This document shows, piece by piece, positions 37,335-46,668 of a stretch of 64,000 nucleotides of DNA. The notes under the pieces were generated by a model. The model ran no database searches and was not told where the DNA came from. It saw nothing but the letters and a program-made list of their open reading frames with translations. This DNA is from Porcincola intestinalis (GTDB taxonomy: Bacteria > Bacillota > Clostridia > Lachnospirales > Lachnospiraceae). The DNA is taken from assembly GCF_009696445.1 (NCBI RefSeq), contig NZ_VULZ01000001.1, forward strand, positions 62,001-126,000, in the 5' to 3' direction. Numbering within the stretch: the first letter of the stretch is position 1; every line of letters begins with the position of its first letter. The position numbers and the translations under genes are program-made.

Positions 37335-40157
37335 TTAATCTTTTCCAAGCTTCGAGCGGACGATCTTTACGCCTCTTGAGATGGCGTACTTTCCAATCTG
37401 TCCGAACTTCTGCTCGGCCTTGTACATGTCGGAGGCTGCCGGCACATCCCTCGTCAGATGAATCGCGTCGAAGTTGCACTTCGTCGTACACAGGCCGCAG
37501 CCGATGCAGCGGTTGTCGTCGACCGTCGTTGCCCCGCAGCCCAGACATCTGGCGGCCTCGGTCTTCACCTGCTCTTCTGTCAGCGGGATTCTCAGATCCT
37601 CAAAGGTCTGCGTCGCGATGCCGGCCTTGTGCCCCGGAATCTGGCGCTTTGCATTGTCGAAGCCTTCCACCTCGATATCATCCCGGTCAAGCTCGATGAA
37701 CGCCCGCAGGTCGCGGTTGATGGTGAGCGACTGCCCCGGGTGGACAAACCGGTTGATGGACACCATTCCCTCGCGGCCGTCCGCAATCGCGTCGATCGCA
37801 AACCGCGCGCCGTGGTACACGTCGCCGCCCACAAAGATATCCGGCTCCGCCGTCTGAAGCGTCACCTTGTCCGCCCTGGCGGTTCCATTTCCGTTCAGCT
37901 CAACCCTGGTGCCCTTCAGCAAATCCCCCCAGATCACCGACTGTCCGATTGAGAGCAGCACGTTCTCGCACTCAAGCGTGATGGTCTCATTCTCGTCATA
38001 GGACGGATTGAAATGCTTCTGGCTGTCAAAGACAGCTGTGCACTTTTTGAACGTGATGCCGCAGACCTTCCCGTCCTTCGTCAGGATCTCCTTCGGGCCC
38101 CAGCTGTTCTTCACATCGATGCCTTCCGATCTGGCCTCCTCGACTTCCTCCCTGGACGCCCGCATCTCATCCGGCGCCTCGAGGCAGAGCATCGTCACCT
38201 TGTCAGAGCCGGCGCGGACGGCCGTCCGAGCGACATCGACCGCGACATTGCCGCCGCCGATGACCACCGTGCGCCCCGACAGGCGGATGGAATGGTCGTG
38301 GTTGATTCTTCTGAGAAAATCGACGCCGGTCTCGACGCCTTCCGCGTCCTCACCCGGCACGCCGGTTTTTCTGCCGCCCTGCATCCCGATGGCGAGGAAG
38401 AATGCCTTGTAGCCCTCCTCCCGGAGTTTCTGGATCGTCGTATCCTTTCCGACCTCCACACCGCACTCAAACTCCACGCCCATCTGACGCAGAACATCAA
38501 TCTCCGCATCCAGCACATCCTTCTCCAGACGGAAGCTCGGGATGCCATAGGTCAGCATACCGCCCGGCGCCTTCTCCTTCTCAAAGACAGTGACCGGATA
38601 GCCTTCCCTTCTGAGGAAGTAGGCAGCCGACATCCCGGCGGGACCTGCCCCGATCACGGCGACCTTCTGCGGGAAGAACTTGCCCTCGCCGTTTTCGCAC
38701 AGCGGCACATAGCGGCTCTCCGCCTTCAGCTCCTGCGCCGCCAGGAACTTCTTGATCTCATCGATCGCCAGCGGCTGGTCGATGGTCCCTCTCGTGCAGC
38801 GGTCCTCGCAGCGCCTGTTGCAGACAGACCCGCAGACCGCCGGGAACGGATTGTCCTGCTTGATCAGCTTCAGCGCATCCAGATAACGCCCCTCTGCAGC
38901 CATTTTGATGTAGCCCTGGACGGACAGATGCACCGGACAGGCCGTCTTGCAGGGCGATGTGCCGGTCTCATAGCAGTTGATCTTCGAGGTTTCCCGGTAG
39001 TTGTAGTTCCAGTGCTCCGGTCCCCAGCTCTTCGCATCCGGGAGCTCCGTCACCGGATAGGTGACCTCCCCGTGTTTCGTGCAGAGCTTCTGTCCCAGCT
39101 TCGCGGCGCCGACCGGACATACCTCCACGCATTTGCCGCAGGCGACACACTTTGTCTTGTCGACATGCGCACGGTATGCGGATGCCGACATGTTCGGGGT
39201 GTTGTACAGCTGCGAGGTCCGGATTGCGTTGCAGACGCCCGGCGCGCAGTTGCACAGACCGACAATCTTGTCGGAGCCGTCGATGTTCGTGATCTGATGG
39301 ACATAGCCCTTGCGCTCCGCCCGCTGTACGATCTCCATCGCCTCGTCGTAGGTGATGTACCGTCCCATGTGGCGGTCAACGCTGTACTCTGCCAGATCGC
39401 CGAGGCCGATGCAGTATTCGCCCTCGATCTCCCCGCTGCCCTCTCCGCGCATCCGCTGCTGCTTTCTGCAGGTGCAGATGCCGACGGAAAGCTTGTCATA
39501 CTTCTTCAGCCAGTGAGAAATGAACTCAACGGACACAGACCGGTTGTCCGCCTGGATGGCTTCCTCAACCGGGATGACATGCATCCCGATCCCGGCGCCT
39601 CCGGGCGGCACCATCTGGGTGATTCCCCCGAGAGGCAGCTGAGTCATCAGATTGAAGAACGTCGCCAGCTCCGGATGCTCCGTCGTCAGCTGATCGTTCA
39701 TCATCATGAACTCCGCGATGCCCGGCACAAAGATCGGCAGGTCGTACATCTTCTCATGGGGCTCCTCCTTGCGGCGGACAGACTCCAGAAAACCGTAGAC
39801 GCAGAGGTGGATGCACATCTCCTTTGCTTCCCCGTTCGTCATACGGTTCATCTTCGCGAGCTGATCGACCGAATACGGAACCCGGGTCTTTTTAAAGGAC
39901 AGCAGGAAGCTGGCCTCTTCCTTCGTCAGGATTCTGTCCAGCATCCAATACTCCGGATCCTTTGTGTTCAACGTATGGGTAAACTTTTTGGCATAGCGGT
40001 CGGTGATGATGGTCGCAAGCTTCAGGATCATCTTCTCCTTCTCCTTGTCGACGGGCTTCCCATCCTCGTCCGGCCAGAAATCGTGCTCGTTGATCATCGG
40101 ATCGCCGACCTTCCATGCCGCCATCCGCTCTTTGTTCTTCGGATCATCGCTGATCAT
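37335..40157 (-). CDS. Large Fe-S/FAD/NAD(P) oxidoreductase (GltD-like, 940 aa)
   Basis: Multidomain cytoplasmic electron-transfer flavoprotein. Residues 1-225: no motif I recognise. About 228-310: Cys pairs CTC and LCNCAPGVC, a probable Fe-S unit. About 337-347: 4Fe-4S ferredoxin motif CVACGKCVEVCP. About 403-454: the Cys-rich helical domain of GltD/NfnB (CKTACPVH..CNRRCEDRC). FAD fold GAGPAGMSAA (503-512) and NADPH fold VVIGGGNVAVD (631-641). About 875-905: a second ferredoxin-like domain (CLGCGATTVDD..CIGCGLCTTKC). The start at 40157 has AAGGAG 7 bases upstream. Electron partner and substrate are unknown. Confidence 0.88.
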   Translation of the reverse strand: MISDDPKNKERMAAWKVGDPMINEHDFWPDEDGKPVDKEKEKMILKLATIITDRYAKKFTHTLNTKDPEYWMLDRILTKEEASFLLSFKKTRVPYSVDQLAKMNRMTNGEAKEMCIHLCVYGFLESVRRKEEPHEKMYDLPIFVPGIAEFMMMNDQLTTEHPELATFFNLMTQLPLGGITQMVPPGGAGIGMHVIPVEEAIQADNRSVSVEFISHWLKKYDKLSVGICTCRKQQRMRGEGSGEIEGEYCIGLGDLAEYSVDRHMGRYITYDEAMEIVQRAERKGYVHQITNIDGSDKIVGLCNCAPGVCNAIRTSQLYNTPNMSASAYRAHVDKTKCVACGKCVEVCPVGAAKLGQKLCTKHGEVTYPVTELPDAKSWGPEHWNYNYRETSKINCYETGTSPCKTACPVHLSVQGYIKMAAEGRYLDALKLIKQDNPFPAVCGSVCNRRCEDRCTRGTIDQPLAIDEIKKFLAAQELKAESRYVPLCENGEGKFFPQKVAVIGAGPAGMSAAYFLRREGYPVTVFEKEKAPGGMLTYGIPSFRLEKDVLDAEIDVLRQMGVEFECGVEVGKDTTIQKLREEGYKAFFLAIGMQGGRKTGVPGEDAEGVETGVDFLRRINHDHSIRLSGRTVVIGGGNVAVDVARTAVRAGSDKVTMLCLEAPDEMRASREEVEEARSEGIDVKNSWGPKEILTKDGKVCGITFKKCTAVFDSQKHFNPSYDENETITLECENVLLSIGQSVIWGDLLKGTRVELNGNGTARADKVTLQTAEPDIFVGGDVYHGARFAIDAIADGREGMVSINRFVHPGQSLTINRDLRAFIELDRDDIEVEGFDNAKRQIPGHKAGIATQTFEDLRIPLTEEQVKTEAARCLGCGATTVDDNRCIGCGLCTTKCNFDAIHLTRDVPAASDMYKAEQKFGQIGKYAISRGVKIVRSKLGKD

Positions 40158-40246
40158 ATCTGTACACTCCTTTTCCACACATCTCACTCAGACGCTCATA
40201 TGCCCTTCCACAAAGCCCGAGGTCCTTTTTTCAGTCAGGACCTCCC

Positions 40247-40312
40247 CCGGCGGCGGCGTCCCACCGCCTCACAGCACTGCAAAGCCAGGGGCATCCGGCA
40301 TTCAGTCAGAAA
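40247..40312. repeat. Copy 1 of 65-bp tandem repeat
   Basis: Begins CCGGCGGCGGCGTCCCACCG and ends GGCATTCAGTCAGAA. About 95 percent identical by eye to 40318-40382. Next to it an AGGTCC..GGACCT hairpin (40219-40243) encloses another TCAGTCA, a third partial trace of the repeat's end. Confidence 0.8.
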
Positions 40313-40317
40313 TCCCA

Positions 40318-40382
40318 CCGGCGGTGCCGTCCCACCGCCTCACAGCACTGCAAAGCCAAGGGCATCCGGCATTCAGTCAGAA
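40318..40382. repeat. Copy 2 of 65-bp tandem repeat, containing a stop codon of the adjacent gene
   Basis: Second copy, 71 bp after the first. The stop codon of the flavin oxidase-like gene (40377-40379) lies within its last bases, so the repeat unit includes the end of that gene plus about 55 bp of following DNA. Not a CRISPR: only two copies and a 5-bp gap. Confidence 0.8.
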
Positions 40383-41789
40383 GAATCTGCCGACGATGTC
40401 GCGTGAGGATGCGCAAGTATCCTCCATATCGCCGAAGGAGAGAATCTCCCCCGCATAGTACGTCCCGCGTCTGCCCTGCAGCGCGTCCAGCCTGTCATAC
40501 CAGCCGGCTGCGTAATCCTCAGGCGTTACATGCGGGCAGTAGTAGGTCTCCTGCTCAATCAGCCGTTTCTGCAGAGGGAATCCGCAGATCGCCATATCGT
40601 CCGTCATCTTCCGGATCGTCTCATCATACGGCACATCCTCGTCTCCGGCATGGTTCCGGAGCGCATACACCGAGCACGGACAGTTGTCGGTCAGGTCCTT
40701 CCACCGATGATAGTATACCATCGCATGGCCTCTCCGTTCAGGTGTCATGTTGTCGAAAATATAGCCGGAAATCGTCGGGCCGTCATTCGGCCGGAACGTT
40801 GCGAGGAAGTCGACGTACTCCTCATGCCGGATCTTTGTGAACAGGGTGTGCTCGTCCTCGTCCGCATCCGCATAGGTCAGGAAATGATCGAGCGGGGTCG
40901 TGATGATCAGCCTGTCGAACACTTCTGTCCGCTCGGTTCCATCCTGGCGCACCGTCACATAGACCTTCCCGTCATCCGGACGTTCCACCTTCACAACCTC
41001 CGTGTTCAGGTGAACCGGGTTCTCCAGCTTTCTGTTGACTGCCTCGTAGATGCTCTGGGTCCCGTCCTTCCAGGTCCAGAGCCGCATCGCAATGAACTCG
41101 ATGGCCGTCGTCGTATCGAGATACTTCATGACATAGGCAGCCGGGATTTCATCGAAGAACCCATATCCGAAGGAGGTAAAGGGTGCAATCCAGATCTTCT
41201 GGACATCCTCGACCCCGTTCTTTCTGCAGAATTCGTCAAATGGAAGCGCCAGGTCCTTCAAGTTCGGGTTCACACCGCTGACCCTGTGAAGCGCCCGGCT
41301 TTCTTCCTTGGAAAGTCCGGAGTACCGGCCCTTCGCCACGCCGACGTGGCCATACAGATCATAGCCCTTGTACTTTGTGTCCATGATCTTCACGAGCTTC
41401 TTCATCTGACTCTTCATCCGGAGCAGCCCGGCAAGCTTGCCGAAGGAAAATTCCTTCTGCGGGTCAAACGGAAAGATTTCCTGCCCGTCTGCATTCCTGT
41501 ACATCCGGCGCATCTCTGGGCCGTCGTGATCGATTCCCGCAAACCGCTCCAGCTCATGGACCGCATAGTAGGTCTTTGCCCCCATGATCGCACCCATCTC
41601 ATAGGCACGGCTTTCGCCGTTCACCTCGAATCTGGGCGACCAGGCCTTGCCTCCGACCTTATTCAGCTTCTCATAGATCTCGACCTGGTGATATCCCTTT
41701 TTCTGGAGATACATGGCGGCGGAGACACCCGCCGGCCCGCCTCCGATGATGCAGATCCGCTCCTTGTGATCGTTCCCAGCACGTTCCAT
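40377..41789 (-). CDS. FAD-dependent amine oxidase-like protein
   Basis: 470 residues. An N-terminal dinucleotide fold (IIGGGPAGVSAAMYL, about 14-28) is followed by EKLNKVGGKAWS, the GG motif of the amine oxidase/phytoene desaturase/protoporphyrinogen oxidase superfamily. A FAD-binding C-terminal segment is seen near TYYAGEILSFGDMEDT. No signal peptide or membrane segment. Substrate unknown. UDP-galactopyranose mutase, tempting beside a galactofuranose-type transporter, was considered but its motifs are not evident. It follows yjfF-like permease by 12 bases, so it belongs to the transporter operon. Confidence 0.75.
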   Translation of the reverse strand: MERAGNDHKERICIIGGGPAGVSAAMYLQKKGYHQVEIYEKLNKVGGKAWSPRFEVNGESRAYEMGAIMGAKTYYAVHELERFAGIDHDGPEMRRMYRNADGQEIFPFDPQKEFSFGKLAGLLRMKSQMKKLVKIMDTKYKGYDLYGHVGVAKGRYSGLSKEESRALHRVSGVNPNLKDLALPFDEFCRKNGVEDVQKIWIAPFTSFGYGFFDEIPAAYVMKYLDTTTAIEFIAMRLWTWKDGTQSIYEAVNRKLENPVHLNTEVVKVERPDDGKVYVTVRQDGTERTEVFDRLIITTPLDHFLTYADADEDEHTLFTKIRHEEYVDFLATFRPNDGPTISGYIFDNMTPERRGHAMVYYHRWKDLTDNCPCSVYALRNHAGDEDVPYDETIRKMTDDMAICGFPLQKRLIEQETYYCPHVTPEDYAAGWYDRLDALQGRRGTYYAGEILSFGDMEDTCASSRDIVGRFF

Positions 41790-41801
41790 TCTGCCGCCTC
41801 C

Positions 41802-42812
41802 TTATTTCTTCTGCATCTCACGGATCTTCGCGAACACAGCCTGCAATACGATGAAGAGCATCAGCAGAAAGGCTGTCACGATGTTCGCCCAGGAGGCGAG
41901 CAGATGTCCGTTGAATTTGACAAGTGACGAGATTGTTCCGTTGATCAGCACGCCAAAGACGGAGCCGATGATCGTGCCGACACCGCCGGTCAGAAGCGTC
42001 CCGCCGATGACCGCGGAGGATATGGCGCTCATTTCCATGCCGACCGCCTGCGTCGTGGTGCCGCACATCGTGTTCAGAACGTAGCAGAAGCCGCCGATGC
42101 TGGTCAGCACACTGGAGAGCACGTACGCCCGAAGCTGCGTCTTCTTGACATCCAGCCCCATCAGGGTCGCGCTGACCTGGTTTCCGCCGACCGCATACAG
42201 ACTGCGTCCGAAGCGGGTCTTGCGCAGCATGAAGCCGGTCAGCAGGACAACAATCAGCGCGATGATCACGGAAATCCGGATAAACGGAGCCACATACATG
42301 CCTTTCGGGTTTGTGTATCCGCCGAACGGAAGCGTGATCTTCAGGCTGGACAGCTTCGTGAACGTCTCATCCGTGACAGAGATCTGATGAACATCCAGAA
42401 CGGCCGTCATGCCTCTTGCGAAGAACATACCGGCCATCGTGATGATGAACGGCTGGATCTCCAGGTACGCGATGCAGAAGCCCTGGACAAGCCCGAACAG
42501 AACGCCTACCGCCAGGATAAACAGAATCAGCGCCCATGCCGGCCACATCCAGCGGGTGACACCGACTGCGATGATCATGCAGTCCATCGCGACCAGAGAA
42601 CCGACGGAGATGTCGATCCCGCCGGTCAGCATGACGCAGGTCATGCCGCAGGTCACGCAGATCAGTCCTGCGTTGTTGATCAGGATATTCAGAAATGTCT
42701 GAAAATGCGTAAAGCCTTTGCTTCCGTAGATGACAATGCCTGCTATATACATCACGACGAACAGCAGGATCGTGATCAGAAGCAGCACATTGACGCTTCT
42801 CTTCTTATTCAT
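41802..42812 (-). CDS. yjfF: Sugar ABC transporter permease (YjfF type)
   Basis: 336-residue permease of the RbsC superfamily, about ten membrane segments. GGIDISVGSLVAMDCM and GGNQVSATLMGLDV are family motifs. It pairs with the YtfT-type permease one base upstream. With YtfQ- and YtfR-like genes, it makes the two-permease layout of the E. coli galactofuranose importer. Assignment by layout and length; the sugar is not proven. Confidence 0.85.
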   Translation of the reverse strand: MNKKRSVNVLLLITILLFVVMYIAGIVIYGSKGFTHFQTFLNILINNAGLICVTCGMTCVMLTGGIDISVGSLVAMDCMIIAVGVTRWMWPAWALILFILAVGVLFGLVQGFCIAYLEIQPFIITMAGMFFARGMTAVLDVHQISVTDETFTKLSSLKITLPFGGYTNPKGMYVAPFIRISVIIALIVVLLTGFMLRKTRFGRSLYAVGGNQVSATLMGLDVKKTQLRAYVLSSVLTSIGGFCYVLNTMCGTTTQAVGMEMSAISSAVIGGTLLTGGVGTIIGSVFGVLINGTISSLVKFNGHLLASWANIVTAFLLMLFIVLQAVFAKIREMQKK

Positions 42813-42813
42813 G

Positions 42814-43872
42814 TTATGCCGCCTCCTTCACTGCTTTTCTTGCCGCGCGCGCCGCGAAGAAATCCTTCACCGGCTGCGCCTGGATGACAACGATGATCAG
42901 AACCACGACTGCCTTGAAGACCGGTGCCTGTGCCGGATCCACACCGAGCGCGTACATGGTCGTCGTGATGGCCTGGATGGTGTAGGCTCCGATCAGGGAA
43001 CCTGCCAGCGAGAACTTGCCGCCGGCCAGACTGTTTCCGCCAAGTGCGACAGAAAGGATGGCATCCAGCTCCATGTTCAGACCGATGTTGTTCGTGTCAG
43101 CCGAGTAGATGCGGGAGGTCGCAACCATCCCCGCAAGCCCCGCGCACAGACCGCAGATGACATAGGCCAGAAAGATGATCCGCGCCGAATTGAAGCCGGC
43201 AATCCGCGCCGCCTTCTTGTTGATCCCGACAGACTGCACATAGGTTCCGAGCGCCGTGAACTTCAGAAACAGCGTCATGACCGTGATGCAGATGGCGACA
43301 ACCAGAATCGGTGTCGGAAGGAAACCGATGTAGCCGCCTATGACACGGAAGGACGGAACACGGATATAGACATACTGGCTGTTGCAGAGCAGAAGCCCGA
43401 TCGCCCGGCCGGCCGACCAAAGGATCAGCGTGGCCACCATGGGCTGAATGTTCAGGTAGGCGACAAAGAATCCGTTGATCGCGCCGCACAGGACACAGAC
43501 CAGAATGCCGAGCAGGATGCCGACAATCAGCGGTCTGGCATAGGTGCTGGTGTTTGTGACCCCGAAGCCTGCAAGCGTCACGCAGCAGACTGCGGAATAG
43601 AGCGCCATGACCGAGCCGACGGAAATATCGGTTCCGGCCGACGCTGACACGACAATCGTCATTCCGATGGCCAGAATCGCGATCTCGCTGCCGCGGTTCA
43701 GGACATCGATCAGTCTTCCATAGAGAACACCGTTCTTCACCGTGATATAGAAGAACGAGAATGGTGCGCTGCCGGTCGCTGTGTCATAGATGACGTTGAT
43801 CAGCATGACCAGAATCATGCTGACGATCGGCAGAAACAGTTTTCTGTGCGTCAGTGCTTTCAGTTTACTCAT
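42814..43872 (-). CDS. ytfT: Sugar ABC transporter permease (YtfT type)
   Basis: 352-residue RbsC-type permease with about nine or ten membrane segments and GTDISVGSVMALYSAV. It overlaps the ATPase gene by ATGA and is followed by the second permease after 1 base. Confidence 0.85.
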   Translation of the reverse strand: MSKLKALTHRKLFLPIVSMILVMLINVIYDTATGSAPFSFFYITVKNGVLYGRLIDVLNRGSEIAILAIGMTIVVSASAGTDISVGSVMALYSAVCCVTLAGFGVTNTSTYARPLIVGILLGILVCVLCGAINGFFVAYLNIQPMVATLILWSAGRAIGLLLCNSQYVYIRVPSFRVIGGYIGFLPTPILVVAICITVMTLFLKFTALGTYVQSVGINKKAARIAGFNSARIIFLAYVICGLCAGLAGMVATSRIYSADTNNIGLNMELDAILSVALGGNSLAGGKFSLAGSLIGAYTIQAITTTMYALGVDPAQAPVFKAVVVLIIVVIQAQPVKDFFAARAARKAVKEAA

Positions 43873-45389
43873 TTCTCCGCACCTCCTGCGATTGCATCCA
43901 TGACCGACATCTGATTCATGTCGCGTCCTTCAATCTCTCCGACCTTCGCCCCGTCTCTCAGGACAACCATCCGGTTGCAGGTACGAAGCATCTCCTCTAT
44001 CTCCGAGGAAATGAATATCAGACTCTTTCCTTCCTTCGCCAGCTGAATGACCAGCTTCTGGATCTCCGTCTTCGTCCCGATGTCGATGCCTCGCGTCGGC
44101 TCGTCCAGAATCAGGAAATCACAGTTTGTCGCAAGCCACCGGGCCAGGATGACCTTCTGCTGGTTGCCGCCCGACAGCTGTTTGACGAGTGTCTCACGGC
44201 TTGCCGTCTTGATCTCGAGAAGCTTGATGTACTTGTCCGCGATCTCGATCTGCTTCTGCATCGGAATCTTTTTGAAGATCCCGGCCTTCGCCTGGATCGC
44301 AAGGCAGATATTCTCCCGAACCGAAAGGTCCCCGATGATTCCCTCGACCTTCCGGTCGTCCGGAAGCATGCCCATGCCGAGCATCATCGAATCGATCGGT
44401 GCCTTGATCTTTGAAGGTTTCCCATTGATGCTGATGCTGCCGGTGGAGGCTCTGTCCGCACCGTAGATGACACGGGCCATCTCGCTTCGGCCGGACCCGA
44501 GAAGTCCTGTCAGCCCGATGACCTCTCCCTTGTGAATCGTCAGGTCAAACGGCTTGATCGTCCCGGTATGGCTCAGCCCCTTTGCCTCGAGATAAACCGG
44601 AGCCTTCGACTTGTCCTCGGTGCTGTCCGTCTTGATGGCGGCCAGGTCATCGAAGTCCTTACCAAGCATCGCCGCAACGAGACGCACCCTCGGCAGCTCC
44701 GCCACCGAATAGGAACCGACCAGACGTCCATTTCTGAGAACCGTGATGGAATCGCAGACCTCATAGACCTGTTCCAGGAAATGCGTGACAAAGATGATGC
44801 CGACGCCTTTCTTCTTCAGCGCGCGCATCATCGTAAACAGCTTCTCAACCTCCTGGTCATCGAGCGAGGAGGTCGGCTCATCCAGGATCAGGACCTTCGA
44901 GTCCATATCCACCGCACGGGCGATGGCCACCATCTCCTGGAGCGCGATCGAATAGTCCTCCAGCTTCCTGCGCACATCAACCGGAAGATTCAGGCTCTTC
45001 ATCAGCTCCTCCGCCCGCTTGTTCATCGCGCGGCGGTCGACTGTATGGAACTTTGTCATCGGCTCCCGCCCGATAAACAGATTCTCCGCGACCGACAGAT
45101 TCGGGCACAGGTTGACCTCCTGGTACACGGTTGAGATCCCCTTCTTCTGGGCATCCAGCGTGTCCTTGTTGACAATCGCCCCGTCTATCCCCTCCAGATG
45201 AATCTCCCCCGCTTCAAATTTGTTGACGCCTGTCAGGCATTTGATCAGAGTCGATTTCCCGGCGCCATTCTCGCCCATCAGCGCCATGATCTCCCCTTTT
45301 CGCAGCGTGAAGTCTACATGATCGAGCGCCTTGACACCCGGAAATGTCATGCAGATTCCTCTCATCGTCAGTATTACATTGTCTTCCAT
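43869..45389 (-). CDS. ytfR: Sugar ABC transporter ATPase (YtfR type)
   Basis: 506-residue double ABC ATPase of the RbsA/MglA class. First domain: Walker A GENGAGKST and Walker B ILDEPTSSLDDQE. The second is the degenerate half: GLLGSGRSE, LSGGNQQKVILARWL and ILDEPTRGIDIGTK. The start at 45389 has AGGAGGAG close upstream. It is the first of the three membrane-complex genes and follows the binding protein after a terminator-like hairpin. Confidence 0.92.
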   Translation of the reverse strand: MEDNVILTMRGICMTFPGVKALDHVDFTLRKGEIMALMGENGAGKSTLIKCLTGVNKFEAGEIHLEGIDGAIVNKDTLDAQKKGISTVYQEVNLCPNLSVAENLFIGREPMTKFHTVDRRAMNKRAEELMKSLNLPVDVRRKLEDYSIALQEMVAIARAVDMDSKVLILDEPTSSLDDQEVEKLFTMMRALKKKGVGIIFVTHFLEQVYEVCDSITVLRNGRLVGSYSVAELPRVRLVAAMLGKDFDDLAAIKTDSTEDKSKAPVYLEAKGLSHTGTIKPFDLTIHKGEVIGLTGLLGSGRSEMARVIYGADRASTGSISINGKPSKIKAPIDSMMLGMGMLPDDRKVEGIIGDLSVRENICLAIQAKAGIFKKIPMQKQIEIADKYIKLLEIKTASRETLVKQLSGGNQQKVILARWLATNCDFLILDEPTRGIDIGTKTEIQKLVIQLAKEGKSLIFISSEIEEMLRTCNRMVVLRDGAKVGEIEGRDMNQMSVMDAIAGGAEK

Positions 45390-45472
45390 TCCACTCCTCC
45401 TGCTGTCCTGCCTGCAGCCGCCCTCGGTGAACACGTCTCCACCTTCATCCCCGATGCTGAACGGTCGCCTTC

Positions 45473-45511
45473 AAAAAGAAGGGGAGAAAAGCCTTCTCAG
45501 GTTTTCTCCCC
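45473..45511 (-). terminator. Terminator-like hairpin between ytfQ-like and ytfR-like genes
   Basis: GGGGAGAAAA pairs with TTTTCTCCCC, followed on the minus strand by TTCTTTTT. Hairpins after binding-protein genes commonly lower expression of the membrane subunits, giving excess binding protein. Confidence 0.75.
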
Positions 45512-45553
45512 TCCTGCCGGCTGGATCAAAGCCCCTGCCTGCTTAAGCTTTCA

Positions 45554-46534
45554 TCAATATGCGCGCTTGTCAAGGATGTCCTTGGTGATCTCTGTTGCGA
45601 ACTCGGACTTGATGCCAGGAGCATTGAAGGCCTCATCCTTGATCAAGGTCTTCTTCTCATAGTCTTCCTTGTTCTGGATCTTCTGGATAACATCGGAGAC
45701 GGTCTGTGCCTGGATCGGGTTGCACTCGACATCGAGGTTGAACTTTCCATCCAGCGTGTACTGAAGTCCGTCATGAGTTGCGTCATAGGAAATGAGTGTC
45801 ACATCGCCGTCTACACCGTAGGTGATGCCTGCTGCATCCATCGCATCCATTGCGCCGTATGCTTCGTTGTCGTTCTGGCAGACAACGACATTGAACTTGC
45901 CCTCATAGCTCTTGATGAAGGACTCCATGACCTGCTGGCCGCCGTCCTGTGTGAAGTCGCCGGACTGGCTGTCCAGGATCTTCCAGTTGTCGTGCTTGTC
46001 AACTTCCTCCTGGAAGCCCTCTGTTCTTCCGATTGCCGCGGAAGCACCGACAGAACCCTCGATCTGAAGGATGTTCGCTTCCTTGTCACCGAGCTGCTCG
46101 CCGAGCCACTTTCCTGCCGTCACGCCCTCATCATGCGGAGCAGTTCCGACCCATGCGGTGTACAGAGACTCGTCTGCGTCGATCTCACGGTCAGCGATGA
46201 TTACCGGAATGCCGGCATCCTGTGCTTCCTGCAGGACGGTGTCCCAGCCTGCAGACTGAATCGGTGCAATGATGATGTAGTCCAGTCCCTCCTGGATGAA
46301 GTTACGGACTGCCTCGATCTGTTTCGCATGGTCGTTATCGCAGTCAACCAGCTCCAGAGAATAGCCATTATCCTCTGTGAAGGTATCCTGATAGTTCTTC
46401 GTGTTGGCTGTACGCCAGTCAGATTCATGTCCGACCTGTGCATATCCGACCTTGATCAGGTCTGCTGCGTTGGCTGTCATCGCCATTCCCATTGCAGCTG
46501 CTCCGATGACTGCGATTGCGAGTAACTTTTTCAT
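45554..46534 (-). CDS. ytfQ: Sugar-binding protein (YtfQ type)
   Basis: 326-residue periplasmic-binding protein of the LacI/RbsB class. Signal peptide 1-23 ends ANA, again without a lipobox Cys. YAQVGHESDWRTANTKNYQDTF and GWDTVLQEAQDAGIPVIIADRE are close to the E. coli galactofuranose receptor YtfQ. GGAGG lies 7 bases before the ATG at 46534. The broken lipoprotein at 49733-50755 is its paralogue. Confidence 0.9.
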   Translation of the reverse strand: MKKLLAIAVIGAAAMGMAMTANAADLIKVGYAQVGHESDWRTANTKNYQDTFTEDNGYSLELVDCDNDHAKQIEAVRNFIQEGLDYIIIAPIQSAGWDTVLQEAQDAGIPVIIADREIDADESLYTAWVGTAPHDEGVTAGKWLGEQLGDKEANILQIEGSVGASAAIGRTEGFQEEVDKHDNWKILDSQSGDFTQDGGQQVMESFIKSYEGKFNVVVCQNDNEAYGAMDAMDAAGITYGVDGDVTLISYDATHDGLQYTLDGKFNLDVECNPIQAQTVSDVIQKIQNKEDYEKKTLIKDEAFNAPGIKSEFATEITKDILDKRAY

Positions 46535-46605
46535 GTCTTTTCCTCCATCTGTAAAACAATTGGTTGTTTTTGGAAGAACACCCTCCGTCCTCCCTTTCAT
46601 GTACA

Positions 46606-46633
46606 ATTATATAAACAAATCCTGTTCTCTCAA
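46606..46633 (-). promoter_or_regulatory. Promoter of the ytfQRT-yjfF operon
   Basis: TTGAGA, 16 bp, TATAAT on the minus strand, about 72 bases before the ytfQ-like start. Confidence 0.7.
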
Positions 46634-46668
46634 TACGAATCTGTCAGTTTTCATAAGAATCAGCTTGT

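Noticed and set aside
40247-40382. CRISPR-like repeats
   Set aside because: Only two 65-bp copies, a 5-bp gap, no spacers and no cas genes.
40377-41789. UDP-galactopyranose mutase
   Set aside because: Tempting beside a galactofuranose-type transporter, but only the general FAD and GG motifs are seen, closer to the amine oxidase superfamily.
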